Origin: Lysobacteraceae bacterium | GTDB lineage: Bacteria > Patescibacteriota > Patescibacteriia > JAACEG01 | Assembly: GCA_011682665.1 (NCBI GenBank) | Contig: JAACEG010000002.1 | Span: forward strand, 1 to 16,200 | DNA length: 16,200 nt | Direction of reading: 5' to 3' | Shown: positions 1 through 5,978 of the stretch, one piece after another | Numbering within the stretch: position 1 is the first letter of the stretch | Layout of the letters: each line of letters opens with the position of its first letter | Position numbers and translations under genes: made by a program | Notes under the pieces: generated by a model | Database searches by the model: none | Seen by the model: the letters and a program-made list of their open reading frames with translations, nothing else | Told to the model about the DNA's origin: nothing

Positions 1-126
1 CAAATTTTTTTACCTTACCTTAGGGTAGGCTAAAAAAATTATTTAAAAAATTTGTCTCAACTTGCCTGCCGGCGAGGCAGAAATCTAAAAATTTCGTGAC
101 GAAAACGCTCTCATCATCAGCCCCTA
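1..126 (-). repeat. Modular hairpin repeat, copy 1
   Basis: Read on the minus strand, this copy starts with block A (GGGGCTGATGATGAGAGCG, about 106-124). A short linker (CGTCACGAAATTTTTAGATTT) follows, then block B at 1-54. Block B is a long imperfect palindrome: CAAATTTTTT at one end, AAAAAATTTG at the other, and a central hairpin CTTACC-TTAG-GGTAGG flanked by a T7 run and an A7 run. The same units recur at 14947-15060 and 16107-16200. Against the 16107 copy this one carries about 21 extra bases at 60-80. No reading frame is apparent. It may be a miniature mobile element or a small-RNA-like repeat; I do not recognise the family. Confidence 0.85.
60..80. repeat. Short GC-rich palindrome nested in repeat copy 1
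   Basis: The segment CTTGCCTGCCGGCGAGGCAG folds as TGCCT/AGGCA around GCC/GGC with one bulged G. The homologous repeat copy at 16107-16200 lacks it, so this looks like an insertion of about 21 bp. Its base composition (about 75% GC) contrasts sharply with the surrounding AT-rich DNA. Confidence 0.7.
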
Positions 127-152
127 AATAAAAAATAGTTACTGTTTAAAAA

Positions 153-181
153 TTGTAAAATTGCAAAAAACAATATATAAT
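153..181 (+). promoter_or_regulatory. Putative sigma-70-type promoter for the small membrane protein gene
   Basis: A -35-like TTGTAA (153-158) and a perfect -10 TATAAT (176-181) are separated by 17 bp. Transcription would start near 188 and leave a leader of about 80 nt before the chosen ATG at 269. The DNA is very AT-rich, so chance matches are likely. Confidence 0.4.
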
Positions 182-268
182 ATTAGTTATTAAATATTAT
201 TCAATTTCTAATCAATTTTCAGTAAATTTTGCATTTTGAATTTTAAACTTTACATTTTTACCATATTT

Positions 269-523
269 ATGACCTTCTTAGGAAAAATAATTTTTGGTTC
301 AATTGGCGCGCTTATTGGTTTTTTATTAATAAAATATTCAAATTCCATTCGTCAAAATTTTGGTGCTATATATTCAGCTGAAAAATATTTTGGTTCTTTT
401 GGAGGAACGCGTTTAATGTGGAAACTTATAGGTTTTTTAATAATATTTCTATCTTTTTTGCTAATGACTGGCCTTTTAGGCAAATTTATGGAAACGATAT
501 TATCACCATTTATCCCAAGCTAA
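269..523 (+). CDS. Small two-helix membrane protein, unknown function
   Basis: This 84-residue hydrophobic protein has a first membrane segment near residues 3-22 (FLGKIIFGSIGALIGFLLIKY). A short, moderately polar loop (residues 23-52) contains AEKYFGSFGGTRLMWK, and a second membrane segment covers about residues 53-72, followed by a short tail. The open frame extends upstream to a TTG at 236, but that gives an AT-driven extension without a ribosome binding site. I prefer the ATG at 269, which places the first helix at the N-terminus. No Shine-Dalgarno site is visible. A terminator follows directly. I have an impression that similar small proteins with a GTRL-K-GF-I-MTGLLG pattern occur in Patescibacteria, but no function is known to me. 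The function is unassigned. Confidence 0.6.
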   Translation: MTFLGKIIFGSIGALIGFLLIKYSNSIRQNFGAIYSAEKYFGSFGGTRLMWKLIGFLIIFLSFLLMTGLLGKFMETILSPFIPS

Positions 524-547
524 CAATCTTTATTTTTATTCCAAAAT

Positions 548-576
548 AAAAAACGGTTTTAAACCGTTTTTTATTT
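548..576. terminator. Bidirectional intrinsic terminator
   Basis: AAAAAACGG pairs with CCGTTTTTT across a TTTTAAA loop, and a T-rich tail follows on both strands. It lies between the plus-strand small membrane gene and the 3' end of the minus-strand tRNA cluster, so it can end both transcripts. Confidence 0.75.
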
Positions 577-582
577 ACCAAG

Positions 583-612
583 TACGCGTAGATGGGCTTG
601 AACCATCGACCC
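583..612 (-). pseudogene. 3' part of a disrupted tRNA (tRNA-Val-like): T arm and acceptor
   Basis: On the minus strand this reads as variable loop GGGTC, T stem GATGG, T loop TTCAAGC, T stem CCATC, acceptor strand TACGCGT and discriminator A; no CCA is encoded. The acceptor strand pairs with GCGCGTA of the tRNA 5' half at 761-798: six Watson-Crick pairs and a terminal G-U. The two fragments therefore belong to one tRNA. The five bases preceding the variable loop (AATGG) do not match the CGTAG expected to pair with the 5' half's CTACG anticodon-stem strand. As the sequence stands, the anticodon stem cannot form properly. Confidence 0.7.
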
Positions 613-619
613 CCATTTA

Positions 620-758
620 CCCCGCACCAATAAATTTTGTATGCTTAATTAAATAGTAGGCATAGGTGGACTCGGACCACCGACCCCCACGTTATAAGCG
701 TGGTGCTCTAACCAACTGAGCTATATGCCCTTAAGGTTGATAAATTTATGGTGCGGGG
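620..758. repeat. Inverted-repeat-bounded insert carrying tRNA-Ile inside a tRNA gene
   Basis: The arms 620-637 (CCCCGCACCAATAAATTT) and 742-758 (AAATTTATGGTGCGGGG) are reverse complements apart from one extra A. They abut the two broken ends of the tRNA-Val-like gene and enclose the intact tRNA-Ile gene. In a transcript they would form a helix of 17 bp with one bulge and bring the tRNA halves together. The outer part of each arm is GC-rich and the inner part AT-rich. It could be a mobile insertion, an intron-like arrangement or an assembly chimera. Confidence 0.75.
657..730 (-). tRNA. tRNA-Ile(UAU)
   Basis: This is a complete 74-nt cloverleaf on the minus strand. The acceptor GGGCATA pairs with TATGCCT (first pair G-U), followed by TA, D stem GCTC/GAGC and D loop AGTTGGTTA. 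The anticodon stem is CCACG/CGTGG, with loop CTTATAA giving anticodon UAU. The variable loop is GGGTC and the T stem GGTGG/CCACC. The discriminator is A and CCA is not encoded. The T loop is TCCGAGT rather than the usual TTCNANT, so position 55 is C instead of U. Anticodon UAU reads AUA directly; most bacteria use a CAU tRNA modified by TilS instead. The gene sits between the halves of a disrupted tRNA and probably shares its promoter. Confidence 0.93.
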
Positions 759-760
759 CG

Positions 761-798
761 GGTAAGCGTAGTGCTCTAGCCAACTGAGCTATACGCGC
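761..798 (-). pseudogene. 5' part of a disrupted tRNA (tRNA-Val-like, UAC)
   Basis: On the minus strand this reads as acceptor GCGCGTA, TA, D stem GCTC/GAGC with loop AGTTGGCTA, base A, anticodon-stem strand CTACG and the start of a loop CTTAC. If the normal register is kept, the anticodon would be UAC (Val). The sequence then departs from any tRNA into the GC-rich inverted-repeat arm (CCCGCCCCGCACC) instead of returning with CGTAG. The matching T arm and acceptor strand lie at 583-612, beyond the tRNA-Ile gene. The Val identity is tentative because the loop is interrupted right after the anticodon. Confidence 0.7.
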
Positions 799-800
799 CT

Positions 801-816
801 TAAAATAATTATAGCA
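801..816 (-). promoter_or_regulatory. Extended -10 promoter for the tRNA cluster
   Basis: On the minus strand the sequence TGCTATAAT (808-816) is a perfect extended -10 element lying 9 bp before the first tRNA base at 798. No good -35 hexamer is visible at 17 bp, as is common with extended -10 promoters. Confidence 0.6.
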
Positions 817-840
817 TAAAAAACAGAAATGGCTAATGAA

Positions 841-1977
841 CTACTTTTCCAACACTCTTTTTAATTTTCCTATAATCTCTTTTTCCGCTTCTAATAAATG
901 TCTATTAGATGTAGTTAAAATTATCATTCCCTTATATTCCTGTGGATTATACGCTGAAAAAATAGAAAAAATATCTGTTTTATTTTTATCTTTTAAAATT
1001 ACTTTAATTTTATCGTCCATATCTTGAAAAAATAAAACCACTAATTTTGTTTTTGGTATATTTATTATAAAATCTTCTATAACACCTATAAGATGACTCT
1101 TGTTAGTATTTGTTTTTATAAAATCTTCCTTAGTAATTAATGACCAAACTAATTCTCTATTATTATTTTCTTTTAATCTAGCTAAAATCCTACCCCATAA
1201 TTTCAAACTGTCAACTGAATAAATTTGATATAAATTTTCAATTATTTTTTCTCTATGAGCTCCTAAAGATATTAGCTCAGATACAACGATAAGCGTCTGC
1301 GCTGTGACAGACGTTGATTTAAAACTATTGGTGCTGTCAATAATCCCTGTTAAAAGCAAATCAGCAATTTTTTCATTTATATTTATATTATCTTTGTTCT
1401 CTTTTAATAAAAAAAATATTATTTCAGCCGTAGAACTAGCTGTCAATTCCACTAAATTGATTTGTCCAAATCTTTCATTGTTGGGAAGATGATCAATATT
1501 GATAATAGTTGTATTATAAAAAAAATTCGTATTATTTTCAAAAATTTCCCCTAAAGATTCTAGATCAGGAGAATTGATTACAAAAATTAAATCATATTTT
1601 AATTCCGGTTCCTTGATAATAACATCTTTTTTTGAAAAATATCCATTTTTAGGTTCAATAATAATGTCAAGAAAATCCTCCTTTTTTTCATATCTAAGGG
1701 AAGCAACTTTTATTTTGGATGTATCTAAACTTATAATAAAATTTTTATCTCGTTGAAAGTCAGACTTAATATTCTCTGTATAATTCAAAAATTTGAATTT
1801 ATCTTTTATCTTAAATTCATCGCAAATAACATCAACAGATTTGCCAATATTTTTCAAAAAATAAAATAAACTCAAGGCAGAACCGATTGCGTCTCCATTA
1901 TAATCTTTTCGGAAAACAATTAAAATATTAGCGCTTTTCTCAACAGCAGCAAATATTTGCTCTTTTATTTCTAACAT
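841..1977 (-). CDS. DHH-family phosphoesterase-like protein with degenerate active site
   Basis: This 378-residue protein has the layout of the NrnA/PAP-phosphatase-like DHH family: a DHH domain in roughly residues 1-220 and a DHHA1-type domain up to the C-terminus. Motif I is FRKDYNGDAIGS (22-33), where the family usually has HxxPDGDAIGS. Motif II is INSPDLESLG (134-143), where an Asp normally replaces the first Asn. Motif III is NIDHLPNNERFG (160-171), that is DHL instead of DHH. Motif IV, TGIIDSTNSF (210-219), is intact. Several metal-binding residues are therefore changed (R23, N27, N135, L164), which suggests weak or no hydrolysis. Active members cleave nanoRNA, pAp or c-di-AMP products. 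Its own promoter lies at 2032-2060. It is most likely cytoplasmic, and its substrate is unknown. Confidence 0.82.
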   Translation of the reverse strand: MLEIKEQIFAAVEKSANILIVFRKDYNGDAIGSALSLFYFLKNIGKSVDVICDEFKIKDKFKFLNYTENIKSDFQRDKNFIISLDTSKIKVASLRYEKKEDFLDIIIEPKNGYFSKKDVIIKEPELKYDLIFVINSPDLESLGEIFENNTNFFYNTTIINIDHLPNNERFGQINLVELTASSTAEIIFFLLKENKDNININEKIADLLLTGIIDSTNSFKSTSVTAQTLIVVSELISLGAHREKIIENLYQIYSVDSLKLWGRILARLKENNNRELVWSLITKEDFIKTNTNKSHLIGVIEDFIINIPKTKLVVLFFQDMDDKIKVILKDKNKTDIFSIFSAYNPQEYKGMIILTTSNRHLLEAEKEIIGKLKRVLEK

Positions 1978-2015
1978 AATTTTAGTTAAAACTTAAAAAA
2001 ATAAAAACAAGCTTA

Positions 2016-2043
2016 TTGCCATAATTATATTATGATATATAAT
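2016..2043 (+). promoter_or_regulatory. Putative promoter for the nucleotidyltransferase/O-antigen-ligase pair
   Basis: TTGCCA (2016-2021) and a perfect TATAAT (2038-2043) are separated by 16 bp and lie 28 bp upstream of the ATG at 2071. The element overlaps the divergent promoter for the DHH gene. Confidence 0.5.
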
Positions 2044-2060
2044 TAAATTATAAAAGTCAA
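2032..2060 (-). promoter_or_regulatory. Putative divergent promoter for the DHH-family gene
   Basis: On the minus strand TTGACT (2055-2060) and TATCAT (2032-2037) are separated by 17 bp, with one mismatch to consensus in each box. Transcription would start near 2025 and reach the DHH start codon after about 48 nt. Confidence 0.5.
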
Positions 2061-2070
2061 GAGTCCTCTT

Positions 2071-3018
2071 ATGAATGATAATTTAGACAAATCCATAATT
2101 TCTTCTTTAATTTTTTTTGATATATTTGATTATCCTTTAACAAAATTGGAAATTTGGAAATTTCTTTATAAAAACAATTATAATAATGATCATGCTAAAT
2201 TGTCCCTGTTTGACATTGAAAAAACTTTAAATAATAAATTGATAAATAAAATTGAAAATAAAAATGGATTTTATTTTTTGCCAGGGAAAAAGAATATTAT
2301 TAAAATACGGAATAAGCGTTATAAGCAAAGTTTTTATAAATTTCAAAAGGCAAAAAAAGCTAGTAAAATTTTTTCATTGTTACCCTTTATTAAAATGATT
2401 GCTATAGGGAACTTTATGCCTTCAAATAATACTAAGAAGGAAAGTGATCTTGATTTTTTTATTGTTACTAAAAAAAATAGAATCTGGATAACAAGATTTT
2501 TTTGTGTTCTAATTTCTCAACTGCTTGGCTGGCGACCAACTAAAAAAAATAAAAAAGATAAAATATGCCTTAGTTTTTTTATCAGTGAAAAAAATCTTGA
2601 TTTGCGGAATATCGCAATTGCAAAAGAAAAAATTAATGACATTTATCTTTGTTATTGGATAGCGACGCTTTATCCTTTATATAATAAAGGCAAAACTTAT
2701 GAAAATTTTGTAAGTCAAAATAGCTGGATAAAAAAATATTTGCCGAATTTTGCAAAAATTATTCCTATCCAACAAAGAAAAATCAATCCCTGTTTTTTCT
2801 CTTTTATTTTTTTACTTTTGAATTTTAATTTTTTGGAAAAAATAGCAAAAAAAATTCAGCTGAAAATTATGCCTGAAAATCTAAAAAAATTAGCTGGTAA
2901 AAGCGATGGCGTAATTATTAATGATGATATTTTAAAATTTCACGAAAATGATAGAAGAAAATATTACAGAAATAAATTTTTAAATAATTATGAAAAAATT
3001 TATAAAAAAAATTTTTGA
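2071..3018 (+). CDS. Nucleotidyltransferase-fold protein with N-terminal winged-helix-like region
   Basis: This 315-residue soluble protein starts with FFDIFDYPLTKLEIWKFL (15-32), which resembles the winged-helix start of many Patescibacterial nucleotidyltransferase-like proteins. A pol-beta-type motif follows: G113-N-F, then SDLDFFIV (125-132), matching the family pattern GS...SDxDxxV with D126 and D128 as metal ligands. The Gly-Ser that normally opens the motif is Gly-Asn here. The rest is Lys/Asn-rich with aromatic patches and no recognised domain. The last 29 bp overlap the start of the O-antigen-ligase-like gene, so translation is probably coupled and a role in surface polysaccharide assembly is plausible but unproven. 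The substrate cannot be predicted. Confidence 0.7.
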   Translation: MNDNLDKSIISSLIFFDIFDYPLTKLEIWKFLYKNNYNNDHAKLSLFDIEKTLNNKLINKIENKNGFYFLPGKKNIIKIRNKRYKQSFYKFQKAKKASKIFSLLPFIKMIAIGNFMPSNNTKKESDLDFFIVTKKNRIWITRFFCVLISQLLGWRPTKKNKKDKICLSFFISEKNLDLRNIAIAKEKINDIYLCYWIATLYPLYNKGKTYENFVSQNSWIKKYLPNFAKIIPIQQRKINPCFFSFIFLLLNFNFLEKIAKKIQLKIMPENLKKLAGKSDGVIINDDILKFHENDRRKYYRNKFLNNYEKIYKKNF

Positions 3019-4360
3019 ATATTCGCTTTACCTTTTTGTTTTTTTATTGCCTTTGCAAACTTGTTTTATAATAAGAAACTCAATAATTAATGGAGATAAA
3101 TGGCAATATGGGACAATCTGTTTTTATTTGACTGACGTTATTTTAATTGTTTTGCTTTTAAGCGGATTTTACAATTTAATTTTAAAAATAAAGGAAAGAC
3201 AACAAATAAAAATAAAAAAAAAATGGCGGATAACTATTATAACAATTCTGGGGTTATTTATCACTTATTCTTTTATTTCTATTTCTTTGGCAATAGATAA
3301 AGAACTTGCTTATTATTCTGCGATAAAATTAGCTTCTGCCATAGCTCTTGTTTTTATTATTCTTAATACAAAAATAAATTGGAAAAAAGTATTAATTATT
3401 TTTATTATATCCGCTGTTTTGCAGGCTGGGTTAGGGATATGGCAATTTTTAAATCAAGAAACTTTTTCCAATCATTGGCTGGGAATAAGTAGCTATAATC
3501 CCAGTGATGTTGGAGTTTCGGTTGTGCAAACAATACAAGGCAGACGTTGGCTACGATCCTACGGCGGATTTCAACATCCTAATATTTTTAGTGGTTATTT
3601 ATCAATAGCTTTACTTTTAGCAATAGGACTTTATTTAAAAATCCAAAAATCAACAAAAAATTATCCAAATTTATTTCAGAATTATTTCATTTTATTTAAT
3701 ATAATCATTTTATTTACAGGGCTTTTAACCTCTTTTTCCCGCGCTTCATGGATAGCAACCGGAGGAGCTTATATTAGTATTTTATTTTTTAAATTAATTA
3801 AAAAAGATAAGCGCGATTTACTTAGTCTTTTTAAAATTTTTCTAATTTTCATTTTAATTTCAGGAATATTTGGTTTTATCTTCAAGGAAGCCTTTATCGC
3901 TCGTTTATCAATTAATAATCGGTTAGAAGTGAAATCAATTACGGAACGAAGTGAATATTTTAAACAAGCCAAAGATTTAATAAAAGATAATTGGCTTTTA
4001 GGAGTTGGTATTGGAAATTATACTTTAGCTAATTATAATAAGATAGGGAAAAAATATCCTGCCTGGTATTTTCAGCCAGTTCATAACACTTATCTTCTAA
4101 TTTTTGCTGAATTGGGGGCAATCGGAGCAACATTTTTTTTATCGTTTTTTATTTTATTATTTTACAAATCATTAAAATTATTGCCAAAAATCTTAAAAAA
4201 TAATGATTTCACTATTATATTTTTCAGCTGCTTGCTTTCTTTATTCATAATGATGTTTTTTGATCATTGGCTTTGGAGCTTACATTTTGGGATATTGTTA
4301 TTTTGGCTAATATTTGGAATATATCTAAAGTTTTTAGTAGCGAATGATAAAAAATTTTGA
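2990..4360 (+). CDS. O-antigen ligase/polymerase-like membrane protein (Wzy_C family)
   Basis: This 456-residue polytopic membrane protein has about 11-12 predicted helices. The pattern GGFQHPNIFSGYL (192-204), then SFSRASW (248-254), a long soluble loop at about 300-365, and PVHNTYLLIFAELG (363-376) is typical of the O-antigen ligase/Wzy polymerase superfamily. R251 and H365 are the positions usually needed for glycan transfer. Members use lipid-linked glycans at the outer face of the membrane. In a CPR cell the product could be a glycoprotein or a surface polysaccharide. The start codon lies inside the upstream gene (29 bp overlap). No other sugar-transfer genes are present in the window, so polymerase and ligase cannot be told apart. 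Confidence 0.85.
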   Translation: MKKFIKKIFEYSLYLFVFLLPLQTCFIIRNSIINGDKWQYGTICFYLTDVILIVLLLSGFYNLILKIKERQQIKIKKKWRITIITILGLFITYSFISISLAIDKELAYYSAIKLASAIALVFIILNTKINWKKVLIIFIISAVLQAGLGIWQFLNQETFSNHWLGISSYNPSDVGVSVVQTIQGRRWLRSYGGFQHPNIFSGYLSIALLLAIGLYLKIQKSTKNYPNLFQNYFILFNIIILFTGLLTSFSRASWIATGGAYISILFFKLIKKDKRDLLSLFKIFLIFILISGIFGFIFKEAFIARLSINNRLEVKSITERSEYFKQAKDLIKDNWLLGVGIGNYTLANYNKIGKKYPAWYFQPVHNTYLLIFAELGAIGATFFLSFFILLFYKSLKLLPKILKNNDFTIIFFSCLLSLFIMMFFDHWLWSLHFGILLFWLIFGIYLKFLVANDKKF

Positions 4361-4408
4361 ATAAAATCCCCACCAATTTTACGCCAGCGGATTAAAACTT
4401 GTCTGAAA

Positions 4409-5752
4409 TTATAATTTTGTTAATTCTTCTCTCACGACTTTTCTATCATCCCAAGAAATTTTTTTGCCATCAGCCACGCAGATCGCCTGCTCGCTTCCTT
4501 TGCCTGTCACTAAAACCAAATCGTTTTTTCTTGCTAAAGCAAACGCTTTTTTAATTGCTCCTCTTCTGTCTAAAATTTTAAAAAGATTTTTATCTAAAAT
4601 TTTACCAGTTTCTATGGCGCCTTGCGACACATCGTCTATAATTTTTTTAGGATCATCATCGTAAGGATCTTCATTTGTAATGATAACATAATCAGCGTTT
4701 TTAGCGGAAATCTTTCCTAAAATCGGACGGCGCGCAATATCTCTTCCTCCGCCGCAGGATCCTAAAATATGGATTATTTTATTCACTTTTAAACTACTCA
4801 AAAAATTATATAGCTGTTTTAAAGATTCTGGTTCAGGAGCGTAATCAACAATGACTTTAAAATCTTGCCCTTCATCAATAATTTCCATTCTTCCAGGAAT
4901 TTTTTTTATTTTTTCTAAAATATTTTTTATTTCCTTTATATCCAAATTCTGGCTTAATCCAACCCCGATTCCCGCTAAAGAATTATAAACATTAAATTTT
5001 CCTAACAAATTTAAATTAAACTCTTCATCTTTTAATCTAAAACTCAAACCTTGTTCATAACTTTTACAATTTGTAGCTAATAGATATTCGTTGACTAATT
5101 CAAATTTTTTATTTTCTGAATCCAAAGAATAACCGATTTTTTTATCAACTTTAAAATTTAAAAAATCTTCACAATGCTTATCATCCAAATTCGCGATAAT
5201 TATTTTTTTGATCTTTTTATTATCTATTATTTTACGTTTTGATATTTCTAAATGTTTAAACAATTCTAATTTTACTTTTTTATAATTTTTAAATCCATGG
5301 TGCGCTTCAATATGTTCAGGAGTTAAATTAGTAAAAACAAGAATGTCATAATTTATTCCCAGATGCCGAAACTGTTTTATGCCTTCTGACGAAGTTTCTA
5401 TAACAGCATATTTGCATTTGCTTTTCAACATTTTCGCGAGCATTTTTTGCAATCCAAATCTGCCAAGCATTGTCATTTTTTTGTCATTAAGCCATTCTTT
5501 GCGAGCGATTTTAAAAAGAGTTGTGGAAGTCTCTCCTGTTTTTATGCCTCTTGCTTCTAAAATTTTAGCAATCAAATGAGTTGTTGTTGATTTTCCATTA
5601 GTTCCTGTAACTCCGATAATAATTAATTTATTGCTTGGATAACCATAAAAAAAATTAGCCGAATAACTCATAATTTTATGATAATACGGCTGAAAAAATT
5701 TGAATACTATTTTAGGAATAATTTTTTTAATTAAAATAAAAATCTTTTCCAT
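4409..5752 (-). CDS. murE: MurE-like UDP-MurNAc-tripeptide ligase, short N-terminus
   Basis: This 447-residue cytoplasmic ATP-dependent Mur ligase has P-loop GVTGTNGKST (47-56) and central motifs ETSSEG (119-124) and TNLTPEHIEAHHGF (141-154). It then has IPGRMEIID, DYAPEPESL and GSCGGGRDIARRP in the C-terminal domain. MurE normally adds the third residue of the peptidoglycan stem peptide. Two features are unusual. The usual N-terminal UDP-binding domain is replaced by about 45 residues with a hydrophobic, basic start (FILIKKIIPKIVFKFF). The substrate-selecting motif, DNPR in diaminopimelate enzymes, reads EDPYDDDP here. The same truncated layout is, as I recall, common in CPR. The third amino acid cannot be predicted. 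The gene converges with the O-antigen-ligase-like gene and has no visible Shine-Dalgarno site. A MurE-like paralogue of other function is possible. Confidence 0.85.
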   Translation of the reverse strand: MEKIFILIKKIIPKIVFKFFQPYYHKIMSYSANFFYGYPSNKLIIIGVTGTNGKSTTTHLIAKILEARGIKTGETSTTLFKIARKEWLNDKKMTMLGRFGLQKMLAKMLKSKCKYAVIETSSEGIKQFRHLGINYDILVFTNLTPEHIEAHHGFKNYKKVKLELFKHLEISKRKIIDNKKIKKIIIANLDDKHCEDFLNFKVDKKIGYSLDSENKKFELVNEYLLATNCKSYEQGLSFRLKDEEFNLNLLGKFNVYNSLAGIGVGLSQNLDIKEIKNILEKIKKIPGRMEIIDEGQDFKVIVDYAPEPESLKQLYNFLSSLKVNKIIHILGSCGGGRDIARRPILGKISAKNADYVIITNEDPYDDDPKKIIDDVSQGAIETGKILDKNLFKILDRRGAIKKAFALARKNDLVLVTGKGSEQAICVADGKKISWDDRKVVREELTKL

Positions 5753-5800
5753 AATAATAATTTTGAATTACCAAGCTCTCTTTTATCATTCCCATGTTCT

Positions 5801-5840
5801 CACTGTCATTCCCGTCCCGATACTTATCGGGAGGAATCTC
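5801..5840. repeat. Imperfect palindromic repeat (TCCCGAT type)
   Basis: An outer stem ATTCC (5808-5812)/GGAAT (5833-5837) and an inner stem TCCCGAT (5815-5821)/ATCGGGA (5826-5832) enclose the loop ACTT. It shares the GTCATTCCCG start with the neighbouring repeat pair. Confidence 0.75.
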
Positions 5841-5857
5841 ATGTTAGCTCTTCCCTT

Positions 5858-5931
5858 CTGTCATTCCCGCGAAGGCGGGAATCCCATGTTTGTTACATGC
5901 AATGAAATTCCCGCCTTCGCGGGAATGACAG
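5858..5931. repeat. Inverted pair of REP-like palindromes
   Basis: Arm 5858-5882 (CTGTCATTCCCGCGAAGG plus CGGGAAT) is an exact reverse complement of arm 5907-5931 over 25 bp. Each arm is itself a hairpin, ATTCCCGC-GAAG-GCGGGAAT. The 24-bp centre contains TGTTACATGCAA. Repeats of the sequence class TGTCATTCCCGCGAAGGCGGG are widespread in bacterial genomes, so this is probably a small mobile palindrome. It fills the spacer between the MurE-like gene and ruvA. Confidence 0.9.
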
Positions 5932-5978
5932 ATAAAAGTAAAAACGGAAAAAATAATTGATTTTGTAATTCAATATAA

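Noticed and set aside
1-52. Block B hairpin as an intrinsic terminator
   Set aside because: The T run is on the 5' side and the A run on the 3' side of the GC stem on both strands, so it extends the stem and does not form a terminator tail.
620-758. Group I intron in the split tRNA
   Set aside because: The interval is only 139 bp, holds a tRNA and has none of the conserved P3-P7 core sequences.
4361-4408. Possible repeat CCAGCGGATT shared with 11006-11020
   Set aside because: The similarity is short and imperfect and no clear structure supports it.
5858-5931. CRISPR-like repeats
   Set aside because: There are only inverted, not direct, copies, with no regular spacers and no cas genes nearby.
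5700-5960. 86-codon plus-strand reading frame containing CHSREGGNP and IPAFAGMT
   Set aside because: It is translation through the palindromic repeats and the antisense of the MurE-like gene's start, not a gene.
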